Below the pieces are notes generated by a model that worked only from the letters and a program-made list of their open reading frames with translations, was not told where the DNA came from and ran no database searches. 10,862 bases of DNA from an uncultured Moraxellaceae bacterium (lineage in GTDB: Bacteria; Pseudomonadota; Gammaproteobacteria; Pseudomonadales; Moraxellaceae). A program made the translations under genes and the position numbers. Location: NCBI GenBank assembly GCA_937928295.1, contig CALEYY010000304.1, positions 1 through 10,862 of the forward strand, read 5' to 3'. This document shows positions 1 through 7,155 of this stretch, in pieces. The first letter of the stretch is position 1. Every line of letters starts with the position of its first letter.

Positions 1-1
1 G

Positions 2-2053
2 CGCTGGCAGCTGCGCCAGCAGCCGGATGCGCCGGCCATCGTGCTGTTGCTGACGGCGCTCGCCAGTCATCAGGTCGGTCGTGGCCATGTCTGCCTTGAT
101 CTGCAAGCCTTGCTGCGCAATGCCGCCGTCACGCTGGCCTTACCGCCAGAGCGTGTGCGCCTGACAGCGGCGCATCAGGCGTGCCTGCCCGAGCGATTGC
201 TGGCACAGAGTCTGGGCACGCACGATTTTCAGCAGTTCTTGCTGGCCTCGTTGCCGGCGCTTGCCGCACAGATCGCGCGCTATTCCAGCATCCTGCTGCT
301 GGCGGACACGCGGCTGTATCTGCGCAGATATTTCGACAGCGAGCAGCGCGTCGCGACGGCGATCCGGGCGCGCTTGCAGCCGGTGAGCGCTGATGCTACC
401 GACGCCGCGCTCCGCACCGGCCTGCAGCAGCTCTTCGACGCGCCCGATGCGACATCGACTGCTGCTCACAACAGCCAGCCCGACTGGCAGCGCGCCGCCT
501 GTGCCATCGCCGCCCGAAGCCGCTTCAGCATCATTACCGGCGGCCCCGGCACCGGCAAAACCACCACCGTCGTGCGCCTGCTCGCCTTGCTGCAAACGCA
601 GGCGCTGCAGATCGGCGCGCCCTTGCGCATCAAGCTCGCCGCGCCCACCGGCAAGGCTGCCGCGCGCCTCACCGAATCCATCGGCCGTCAGCGCGCCGAC
701 CTCGCCGTAACAGCGGCCGTGCGCGATGCCATCCCGACCCAGGTCAGCACGCTGCACCGTCTGCTCGGCAGCCTGCCCGACACGCGCCACTTCCGGCATC
801 ACGCTGGCAACTTGCTAGCCCTGGATGTGCTGGTGATTGACGAAGCCTCCATGATCGACCTCGACCTCATGGACAGCGTGCTCGCCGCGCTGCCGCCATC
901 GGCGCGACTGGTGCTGCTCGGCGACAAGGATCAGCTGGCATCGGTAGAGGCGGGCGCCGTGCTCGGCGAGCTGTGTCGCGATGCCGATGGCGGTTTTTAC
1001 GACCCGGCCACGCTGGCCTGGCTCAGTGCCGTCACCGGGCAATCGTTTACGGAGGCCGGTTTGCAAACCGGCTCAGCCGCCACGCATGCGCTTGCCCAAC
1101 ACACCGTCATGCTCCGCCAGTCGCGGCGCTTTGGCCCCAACAGCGGCATCGGCCAGCTCGCGCAAGCGGTGAATCGGGGCGATGTCATTGCCGCGCAAGC
1201 GCTGCTGGCGCGCAGCCTGCCCGATGCGCAAGCGCTGGCCCTCAGCGAAACGGCGCAGACGCAGTGGCTGCTCACTGGCGATGCTGCTCGCGCCGCGACG
1301 GGTTATCGCCAGTATTTGCAGGTCTTGCAGACGCAGCGCCCGGCGCTGGTTCTGGGCCCGAACGCTGCCAAGAGCACGCCTTCAGCACTCCTTGAAGCCG
1401 CACTCGACACTTGGGCGCAGGCCGTGCTGCGCGCCTTCGACCGCTTCCGCCTGCTCTGCGCCGTGCACAACGGCCCAGCCGGCGTCGATGCCCTGAACCT
1501 GCGCATCGCCCAGGCCTTGCAGCGCGATGGATTGCTGACTGCCGCCAGTGGCTGGTACGAAGGTCGCCCGGTGATGATGACCCGCAACGACTATGCGCTG
1601 GGCCTGATGAATGGCGACATCGGCATCGCGCTGTTTGTGCCGCCAGATGTGCCGCCAGAGAAGCCGGGCGCCGCTGCTGTATTGCGTGTCGCCTTCCCGC
1701 GCCCCGGCAGCAGCGACGGCGACGCATCCAGCCTGCAGTGGGTGCTGCCCAGTCGCCTCGACGGTGCGGTTACCGTCTTCGCCATGACCGTGCACAAGGC
1801 GCAGGGCTCCGAATTCGAGCACACCGCGCTGCTGTTGCCGCCGCAGCGCAGCCCGGTGCTCACCCGCGAGCTGATCTACACCGGCATCACCCGAGCGCAA
1901 AAAGTCTTCACGCTGCTGACCAGCGGCGAAGGCATCTGGGAGCTGGCGATGACCCAGCGCGTGCAGCGCGCGAGCGGGCTGGGGAGGGCGTTGCTGGACG
2001 ATTTCCACCCAATACAGCACACTCCAGCCCTCACGGCGTGGCCTCGCTCCTGA
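2..2053 (+). CDS. recD: RecD, exodeoxyribonuclease V alpha subunit (5' end missing)
   Basis: RecD is the 5'-3' ATP-dependent helicase subunit of RecBCD, which processes double-strand breaks for recombination and degrades linear DNA in the cytoplasm. The frame is open from base 2, and the residues before the GTG at 41 already read like RecD, so the true start lies upstream of the window. Residues are counted from that GTG. Walker A is GGPGTGKT at 167-174, motif Ia is APTGKAAARL from 201, STLHRLLG is near 236-243, Walker B is D267-E268 in VIDEAS, and GDKDQL is at 294-299. The C-terminal UvrD_C_2-like part has VHKAQGSEF around H585 and YTGITRAQ from 613. Together these are the superfamily 1B helicase motifs in RecD order. 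At about 680 residues the visible part nearly fills the usual family size, so only a short N-terminal piece should be missing. recB and recC would be expected upstream. No disrupting stop or frameshift is seen. Confidence 0.96.
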   Translation, partial: RWQLRQQPDAPAIVLLLTALASHQVGRGHVCLDLQALLRNAAVTLALPPERVRLTAAHQACLPERLLAQSLGTHDFQQFLLASLPALAAQIARYSSILLLADTRLYLRRYFDSEQRVATAIRARLQPVSADATDAALRTGLQQLFDAPDATSTAAHNSQPDWQRAACAIAARSRFSIITGGPGTGKTTTVVRLLALLQTQALQIGAPLRIKLAAPTGKAAARLTESIGRQRADLAVTAAVRDAIPTQVSTLHRLLGSLPDTRHFRHHAGNLLALDVLVIDEASMIDLDLMDSVLAALPPSARLVLLGDKDQLASVEAGAVLGELCRDADGGFYDPATLAWLSAVTGQSFTEAGLQTGSAATHALAQHTVMLRQSRRFGPNSGIGQLAQAVNRGDVIAAQALLARSLPDAQALALSETAQTQWLLTGDAARAATGYRQYLQVLQTQRPALVLGPNAAKSTPSALLEAALDTWAQAVLRAFDRFRLLCAVHNGPAGVDALNLRIAQALQRDGLLTAASGWYEGRPVMMTRNDYALGLMNGDIGIALFVPPDVPPEKPGAAAVLRVAFPRPGSSDGDASSLQWVLPSRLDGAVTVFAMTVHKAQGSEFEHTALLLPPQRSPVLTRELIYTGITRAQKVFTLLTSGEGIWELAMTQRVQRASGLGRALLDDFHPIQHTPALTAWPRS

Positions 2054-2089
2054 AGCGAACCAAAATAACCATAACCTGCCCGCCGTGCC

Positions 2090-2093
2090 GGAG
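2090..2093 (+). promoter_or_regulatory. Shine-Dalgarno box supporting ATG 2099
   Basis: GGAG sits five bases before ATG 2099 in the short gap after recD. It is the only good ribosome binding site near the start of the DUF6351 gene. It is the main reason to prefer this ATG over the in-frame GTG codons at 2038 and 2164, even though a frame change is then needed. Confidence 0.6.
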
Positions 2094-2098
2094 CAGCC

Positions 2099-4560
2099 AT
2101 GCACTCTCGCGCCCTTATTCTTTTTCTTCGCCACTGCTGCTGTTGAGCGGTTGTGGCGACGGTGTGAAATCCCTGTTTGGCGGTGGCGATAGCGCCGGCC
2201 GGCAAACCGGCAACGAAGTCATCGCCGACTTTCATACGCTGAAGACCACGCCGCTGGCACCGGGCCAGTTCGAGTTGCTCACGCTGTCCAGCCTGCCGGA
2301 TGCTGTCACGGGCAATGACGCTCTGATCGGTATTCGCGGCCTGCCCACGGGCGCGGTCTTCACCGTGACGCGTAATGGCGTGGATGTGACCGCCGCTTTC
2401 AAGCGTGCTACCGAGGGTCGCTTCAAGGACTATTACCTGGGCCTCGTCACCGGCCTGAAACCCGGCGATGCCAGCGAAAATGCGCTGGAAGTCGTTTCCG
2501 GCAATCGCTCCGCCACGCTGACCTTGCACAACTATCCGATCACCGGCCCGGTGCTGTCCGGCCCGCATCAGAAACCGTTCGTGTGCCAGACCGAAGACGC
2601 CGGTCTGGGCAAGCCGGTCGATGCCAATTGCTCCGTCGTTACGACCTACCAGTGGTTCTATCGCTCACGGCTGGATCAGGGCTTCCATGAACTCGCTGAC
2701 CCCTATGCTGCCTACCCGCAAGACACCTCGCAGACGCAGCTCAGCGATGGTCGCGCCGTGCCGTTTGTGGTGCGCGTGGAGTCATCCACGATCAATCGCG
2801 GCATCGTTCGTATTGCCGTGCTTGATGACCCGGCGGCGCGCGGCGAGGGCAAACCCTTCGATGCCGCGAACTGGAATCATCGCGTGCTGCAGGTCTTTGG
2901 CGAGTCCTGCGGCGTCGGCTTTCGCCAGGGTGTTAACACACCTGCCTTTGTGCTTGGCGGCGTGCCCTCGGAAATTTCCACGGACAGCATTCTCATCAAC
3001 TTTGCCGGCGGTACCGACCGCCTCGGTCAGGGCGATGTGGTGCTGCACTCCACGCTGGCGGCCTTCGGTAACCACTGCAACCAGCTCGTCAGCATGGAAA
3101 CCACGAGCATGGTGCGTGAGCATGTCATCGAGCAGTACGGCCCGATTGACTTCATGGTTGGCACCAACGGCTCAGGCGCGGCTCTGCAGCAGTACAACGC
3201 CATCAACAATGCCCCCGGCCTGCTCGACGCCGCCATGCCGAGCGCGACCTTCTCCGACATCCTGACCACGGCCATGACCGTGACCGACTGCGGCCAGCTC
3301 ATCAATTACTACAAAAACAGCTCGCTGGACTGGAACGACCTAAAGCGTGCGGCGGTAGACGGCCACTTGCCGGGCGTGCGTGATCCGTCCGGGCAGGGCG
3401 CTGGTGGTCTCAGCGACACTAGCATCTGCGCGAGCTGGGACAGCACTTTCTTCGGCAATGTGAAGCCGTTCAACTGCCCCGGCGGCATCCCTGAAGCCCA
3501 GCGTTACGACAAGCTGAAGAACCCCAAGGGCGTGCGCTGTTCGATTCAGGAAGGCAATGTCAACCTGCTCGGCCGCGATGCCTCAGGCCGTGCGCAGCAG
3601 CCGCTGGACAATGTCGGCATTCAGTATGGTCTCAAGGCGTTCAACGCCGGCACCATCAGTTTCGAGGAATTTGCCGATCTCAATGCCAACATCGGCGGCC
3701 TCGATGACGATGGCGACTTCATTGCCCAGCGTCACAGCATGCCGGCCGAGCTGGCCGCGCACATTTACCGCGTAGGCGGCATCGTGGGGCGTGGTGCCAT
3801 CGCCGAGACGCCGGTGCTGGATGTGGCACCGTATCTCGATCTCATTCCCCTGCTGAACATTCACGAAGCGGTGCGCCCTTTCGTGATTCGTGCCCGTCTG
3901 GAGAAATTCAGTGGCCAGATAGCCACGCAGGCGATCTGGCGCGGCGTGGTCACGCAGCCCGATGCCTACCCGGTCATGTCGGCGTGGCTGGATGCGCTGC
4001 GCGCCAGCGAAGCAACACTGCCGGCCAATAATCGCGCTGCTCGCATCGCTGCCATCCAGGCCGCCAAGCCCACGGAAGCGCAAGACAGCTGCGTGATTGG
4101 CACCATCGGTGGGCGCCTGGACTTCCCGGCCGGTCTGCAAGGGCCGCTGGGCTTCTTCGCTGTGCCGATCTTGCCGGGCGTGATGCAGCCTGTGAGCGCG
4201 CCGTTGCGCGTGGCCGTGCCGGAAGATTTCGCCAGCAACACTGGCCCCTGCCAGACGGCTCTGCGCGTCACCAGCACGCCGCGCATGGTTGCCGGAATGC
4301 CGATGACCGACGATGTCATCAAGTGCCAGCTCAAGCCGGTATCGGCCAGCGACTATGCCAGCCCACCGACCGCCGCGCAGCTGGCCGAGCTGCAGAAGAT
4401 TTTCCCGCAGGGCGTCTGCGACTACAGCAAGCCGGGCGTGGGCGACAAGGGCGAGCCGAGCATGATCTGGCCATCGTTCGGTAGCACCACGCTGCGCGTC
4501 ACGGCGCAGGGTCAGCCGGCACCGGTGCCGCTGCAGTGGCGTGTGGGGCGATCTGACTGA
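2099..4560 (+). CDS. DUF6351-family exported lipoprotein, alpha/beta-hydrolase-like; apparent frameshift in the signal peptide
   Basis: The function is unknown. The body reads as a DUF6351-family protein, recognised from family-like blocks such as PFVCQTEDAG, DANCSV, DDVIKCQLKP and FPQGVCDYS. It carries two hydrolase-like elbows, GESCG (2899-2913) and GTNGSG (3160-3177). These would be residues 268-272 and 355-360 of a repaired protein. Twelve cysteines beyond the lipobox Cys fit an oxidised, exported protein. A lipobox LSGC ends at Cys codon 2152, pointing to outer-membrane or periplasmic anchoring. The best start is ATG 2099, five bases after GGAG (2090-2093). It opens a signal-like stretch (MHSRALILF), but that frame stops at 2144-2146, and the lipobox and all later sequence are in the -1 frame. 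One extra T in the run 2121-2125 would give a 19-residue lipoprotein signal and an 820-residue protein. Without a shift the only in-frame starts are GTG 2038, inside recD with no ribosome site, and GTG 2164, after the lipobox. The gene lies 45 nt after recD and 41 nt before a dehydrogenase. The family call is from memory of motifs; catalytic roles are inference. Confidence 0.72.
2120..2126 (+). other. T5 run where the signal-peptide frame and the main frame meet
   Basis: From ATG 2099 the codons are ...ATT CTT TTT CTT..., ending at TGA 2144-2146. Re-reading one base (a -1 slip of the TTT codon 2123-2125 onto 2122-2124) continues into TCT TCG CCA and then four leucines and the lipobox. The site could be a sequencing error, a real disabling deletion, or a slippage site; the sequence alone cannot decide. 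Five T is short for efficient slippage, and I did not identify a downstream stimulatory structure. Confidence 0.5.
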
Positions 4561-4601
4561 GCATCTGCTTCGCCAGAAAAATCAAGAACAAGGAGAGCCA
4601 T

Positions 4602-5744
4602 ATGAAGGCCGTGATCTGTCAGAACGAAAAACTCTCGCTTGCCGAGTTGCCCGAGCCGCAGCTCACAAAAGGGCAGGTGTTGCTGAAGGTGCTGCGTTGC
4701 GGCATCTGCGGGTCAGACCTGCATTTGCGTCATCACTGCGATCACATGTCGGCGCTGGCACGGCGAGTGGGCTATCCGTATTTCCCGCAAACGGCCGATG
4801 CCGTGGTGTACGGCCACGAATTCTGCGGCGAAATTCTCGACCTGGGCCCGCGCACGCAGGGCAAGCTCAAGCCCGGTACGCGCGTCTGTGCCGTGCCACT
4901 GCTGCGTCGCGATGACCGCATCGACATGATCGGTTTGTCGGCGACCAGCCCGGGTGCTTACGCCGAGCGCATCGTGGTGCAGGAAGCGCTGATGGAGCCG
5001 ATTCCCAACGGGCTGTCGGATGATCTGGCGGCGCTCACCGAGCCGATGGCGGTGGCACTGCATGCCTACCGGCGTAGCGACATCCGCAAGTCCGAAGTGG
5101 CGGTGGTGATTGGCTGCGGGCCGGTCGGGCTGGCGCTGATCTGCATGCTCAAGGCGCATGGCGTGCGCACGGTCGTCGCCAGTGATTATTCGGTGGGTCG
5201 GCGTGCGCTGGCGGCGAAATGCGGCGCTGATGTGGTGATTAATCCGGCGGATAACTCGCCGTTTGCCAGCTGGAAGGAGTACGGCCACATCGGCGGGTTG
5301 GCGCAGCTCATGGAGATGGGTGTGTCCACGCGCGAAAAGCTGGGTCGTTTGCCAGGGCCGTGGTGGCATGTCTGGCGCATGGCCGAACTGGCTGGGCTGG
5401 GGCCGAAGAGACCGGTGATTTTCGAGTGCGTCGGCGTGCCGGGGCTGCTCAATCATCTGCTCGATGGCGCGCCGGTGATGTCGCGCATCGTGGTGGTGGG
5501 CGTGTGCATGGAGAAGGATGCGATTGAGCCGGCACTGGCCATCAACAAGGAAATCGAGCTGCGCTTCGTGCTCGGCTATTCACCGCTGGAGTATCGCGAT
5601 GCCCTGCATCTGCTCGCCGACGGCAAGGTGCGCGGCGAGCATCTGATTACGGGCGTGGTGGGGCTGGATGGCGTGGCGCAGGCATTTGTGGACCTGGCCA
5701 ACCCGGAGCAGCATGCCAAGATCTTGATTGATCCGTCGCGCTGA
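4602..5744 (+). CDS. Zinc-dependent medium-chain alcohol dehydrogenase, atypical
   Basis: This is a cytoplasmic NAD(P)-dependent dehydrogenase of the MDR/zinc-ADH superfamily, oxidising an alcohol or polyol to a carbonyl; the substrate is not evident. The catalytic-zinc ligands are C36 (GICGSD), H72-E73 (GHE) and E147 (TEPMA). The Rossmann fingerprint GCGPVG is at 171-176, and D195 at the end of the second strand favours NAD+ over NADP+. At 380 residues it is slightly longer than typical. Two departures are visible. The four-cysteine structural-zinc lobe expected after about residue 95 is absent (only C96). There are also extra segments: C36 to H72 is 36 residues, longer than the 20-odd I would expect, with a His/Cys-rich HHCDH at 44-48, and a Trp-rich insertion runs from about 225 to 265. 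The start is certain: AAGGAG at 4590-4595 lies six bases before ATG. It is probably co-transcribed with the DUF6351 gene 41 nt upstream and ends 4 nt from the convergent aminotransferase. Confidence 0.9.
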   Translation: MKAVICQNEKLSLAELPEPQLTKGQVLLKVLRCGICGSDLHLRHHCDHMSALARRVGYPYFPQTADAVVYGHEFCGEILDLGPRTQGKLKPGTRVCAVPLLRRDDRIDMIGLSATSPGAYAERIVVQEALMEPIPNGLSDDLAALTEPMAVALHAYRRSDIRKSEVAVVIGCGPVGLALICMLKAHGVRTVVASDYSVGRRALAAKCGADVVINPADNSPFASWKEYGHIGGLAQLMEMGVSTREKLGRLPGPWWHVWRMAELAGLGPKRPVIFECVGVPGLLNHLLDGAPVMSRIVVVGVCMEKDAIEPALAINKEIELRFVLGYSPLEYRDALHLLADGKVRGEHLITGVVGLDGVAQAFVDLANPEQHAKILIDPSR

Positions 5745-5748
5745 ACGC

Positions 5749-6933
5749 TTAGCCCTCAATCGCCTTGCGAATACGACCCAGCGCATCTTCCAGCACCTTC
5801 GGCGCGGTCGCATACGAGATGCGCATATGGCCGTCGAGACCGAAAGCCGAGCCCGGCACCACGGCGACGCCGACGGTGTTGAGCAGGTATTCGGAGAACT
5901 CCAGGTCGCTCTTCAGGCCGAGCTTGGCGATCGCGCCCTCGACATTGGCAAACGCATAGAACGCGCCATCGGCCGGCGAGCAAGACACGCCTTCGATGGT
6001 GTTGAGCGTGGCCACCACATAGTCATGGCGCTCCTTGAACGCCTTGACCATCGGCACCAGCACTTCCTGCGGGCCGTTCAGCGCGGCTTCGGCGGCGACC
6101 TGCGAGATCGAGGTCGGGTTCGAGGTCGACTGCGACTGCACATTGGTCATGGCGGCGATGAGCTTCTGCGGGCCGGCACAGTAGCCGATGCGCCAGCCGG
6201 TCATGGCATAGGCCTTGGACACGCCATTGAGCACGATGGTGCGGTCGTACAGATCCGGCGCCACGGTGACGATGTTCTCGTACTTCTCGGCCGTCCAGAT
6301 GATGTGCTCGTACATGTCATCGGTAGCGATCATGACCTGCGGATGCTTGCGCAGCACCTCGACCAGTGCCAGCAGCTCGGCCTTGCTGTAGACCATGCCG
6401 GTCGGGTTCGACGGCGAGTTCAGCACCAGCAGGCGCGTCTTCGGCGTGATCGCGGCTTCGAGCTGGGCGGCGGTGATCTTGTAGCCCTGGCTCTGCGGGC
6501 ATTCGACGATCACCGGGGTGCCGTCGGCAATGATCACCATGTCCGGGTAGGACACCCAGAACGGGGCCGGGATGATGACTTCATCGCCCTTGTTGAGCAG
6601 CGCCAGCGACAGGTTGAAGAAGCTCTGCTTGCCGCCGCAGGACACGAGAATCTGGTTGGCCGCGTAGTCCAGGCCCTGATCGCGCTTGAACTTGGCGATG
6701 ATGGCCTGCTTCAGGCTAGGGGTGCCATCGACGGCGGTGTACTTGGTGAAACCCTTGCCGATGGCGGCAACGGCGGCAGCCTTCACATGCTCCGGGGTAT
6801 CGAAGTCCGGTTCACCGGCACCGAGGCCGATGATGTCCTTGCCGGCAGCTTTCAGCTCGGCGGCCTTCTTGGTCACGGCCAGAGTCGGCGAGGGCTTGAT
6901 GCTGAGAACGCGTTGCGAGAGCTGAATATCCAC
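5749..6933 (-). CDS. aatA: Aspartate aminotransferase, class I/II, subgroup Ib type
   Basis: This is a PLP enzyme that interconverts aspartate and 2-oxoglutarate with oxaloacetate and glutamate, linking amino-acid and central metabolism. Some relatives also transaminate prephenate. At 394 residues it has the normal length. Visible landmarks are GAGEPDFDTP at 38-47, Y65 (KYTAVDG), K102 in GGKQSFFN (the lysine that reads the distal carboxylate in the Thermus-type enzymes), NSPSNPTG ending at G179, D205-D206 and Y208 in the PLP-ring contact region, the Schiff-base K240 in NGVSKAYAMTGWRIGY, R248 binding the PLP phosphate, and R371 in MRISYA for the substrate alpha-carboxylate. All key residues are present. 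The start codon is GTG (6933-6931), backed by a strong GAGGAG box six bases upstream. The gene is monocistronic as seen here: convergent with the dehydrogenase and divergent from ugd. The exact substrate range is inferred. Confidence 0.93.
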   Translation of the reverse strand: MDIQLSQRVLSIKPSPTLAVTKKAAELKAAGKDIIGLGAGEPDFDTPEHVKAAAVAAIGKGFTKYTAVDGTPSLKQAIIAKFKRDQGLDYAANQILVSCGGKQSFFNLSLALLNKGDEVIIPAPFWVSYPDMVIIADGTPVIVECPQSQGYKITAAQLEAAITPKTRLLVLNSPSNPTGMVYSKAELLALVEVLRKHPQVMIATDDMYEHIIWTAEKYENIVTVAPDLYDRTIVLNGVSKAYAMTGWRIGYCAGPQKLIAAMTNVQSQSTSNPTSISQVAAEAALNGPQEVLVPMVKAFKERHDYVVATLNTIEGVSCSPADGAFYAFANVEGAIAKLGLKSDLEFSEYLLNTVGVAVVPGSAFGLDGHMRISYATAPKVLEDALGRIRKAIEG

Positions 6934-6939
6934 GGATGA

Positions 6940-6945
6940 CTCCTC
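6940..6945 (-). promoter_or_regulatory. Shine-Dalgarno box fixing the GTG start of the aminotransferase
   Basis: Read on the minus strand this is GAGGAG, followed by a six-base spacer and GTG. It matches the anti-SD sequence well and supports the GTG as the genuine start; the family's usual N-terminus begins at this point. Confidence 0.75.
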
Positions 6946-6985
6946 GTGCGCTGGGCACGGTCAGGCTGGGGGCAAAAACCGGCGA

Positions 6986-6991
6986 ATCATA
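6986..6991 (-). promoter_or_regulatory. Possible -10 element for the aminotransferase gene
   Basis: On the minus strand this reads TATGAT, five of six matches to the sigma-70 -10 consensus. It would give a leader of roughly 45 nt before the GTG start. The hexamer 17 bases upstream (TTCTCG) is a poor -35, so this is a tentative call from one box. Confidence 0.35.
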
Positions 6992-7075
6992 CCGGAACAC
7001 GGCTTTGACGAGAACATGGCAGGCACGAAAAACCACGCTGGCGCTATTCTGAGTGGCTTTGCAGGGGCTTCTCTA

Positions 7076-7103
7076 TTAACATTGCCGCACCAGTTAATGT
7101 TGC
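7076..7103. repeat. Imperfect 10-bp direct repeat upstream of ugd
   Basis: TTAACATTGC (7076-7085) and TTAATGTTGC (7094-7103) match at eight of ten positions, with starts 18 bp apart. The cores AACATT and AATGTT are also inverted copies of each other. Such a pair before an exopolysaccharide operon could be a regulator site, but short AT-rich similarities arise by chance. Confidence 0.3.
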
Positions 7104-7155
7104 TTTTCCAGTATCAAAAAGCCAAATAAATTCAATTTAAATACAGTGACTTAAT

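Larger units (their letters stand above)
6934..7155. promoter_or_regulatory. Divergent spacer between the aminotransferase and ugd
   Basis: This 222-nt stretch holds no convincing ORF. It must supply the 5' regions of two divergent genes. The left half is GC-rich and carries the ribosome binding site and possible -10 box of the aminotransferase. The right half, from about 7075, is strikingly AT-rich (19 of 60 bases G or C at 7081-7140). It should contain the promoter of the polysaccharide operon, but I could not find a clear -35/-10 pair. Weak candidates such as TTTCCA (7105-7110) with TAAATT (7127-7132) match only four of six bases each. Confidence 0.55.

Noticed and set aside
1411..2037. 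Long upstream extension of the DUF6351 reading frame inside recD
   Set aside because: The translation there is Arg/Ala-rich and lies out of frame over conserved RecD helicase motifs. The signal peptide and lipobox at 2099-2154 mark the real beginning of the gene.
1382..2134. A 250-codon minus-strand frame across the end of recD
   Set aside because: It overlaps the well-supported recD coding sequence, has no recognisable motif and shows the composition of an antisense shadow.
5741..5755. Terminator between the convergent dehydrogenase and aminotransferase genes
   Set aside because: Only four bases separate the stop codons and I saw no GC-rich hairpin with a T tract there.
5728..6939. A 403-codon plus-strand open frame running antisense to the whole aminotransferase gene
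   Set aside because: The minus-strand protein has every catalytic residue of an aspartate aminotransferase; the plus-strand translation is Arg/His/Gly-rich with no recognisable domain. Long antisense frames are common opposite GC-rich genes.
7005..7050. TTGACG as a plus-strand -35 box for ugd
   Set aside because: No acceptable -10 hexamer lies 16-18 bases downstream; the nearest (TATTCT, 7045-7050) is about 34 bases away.
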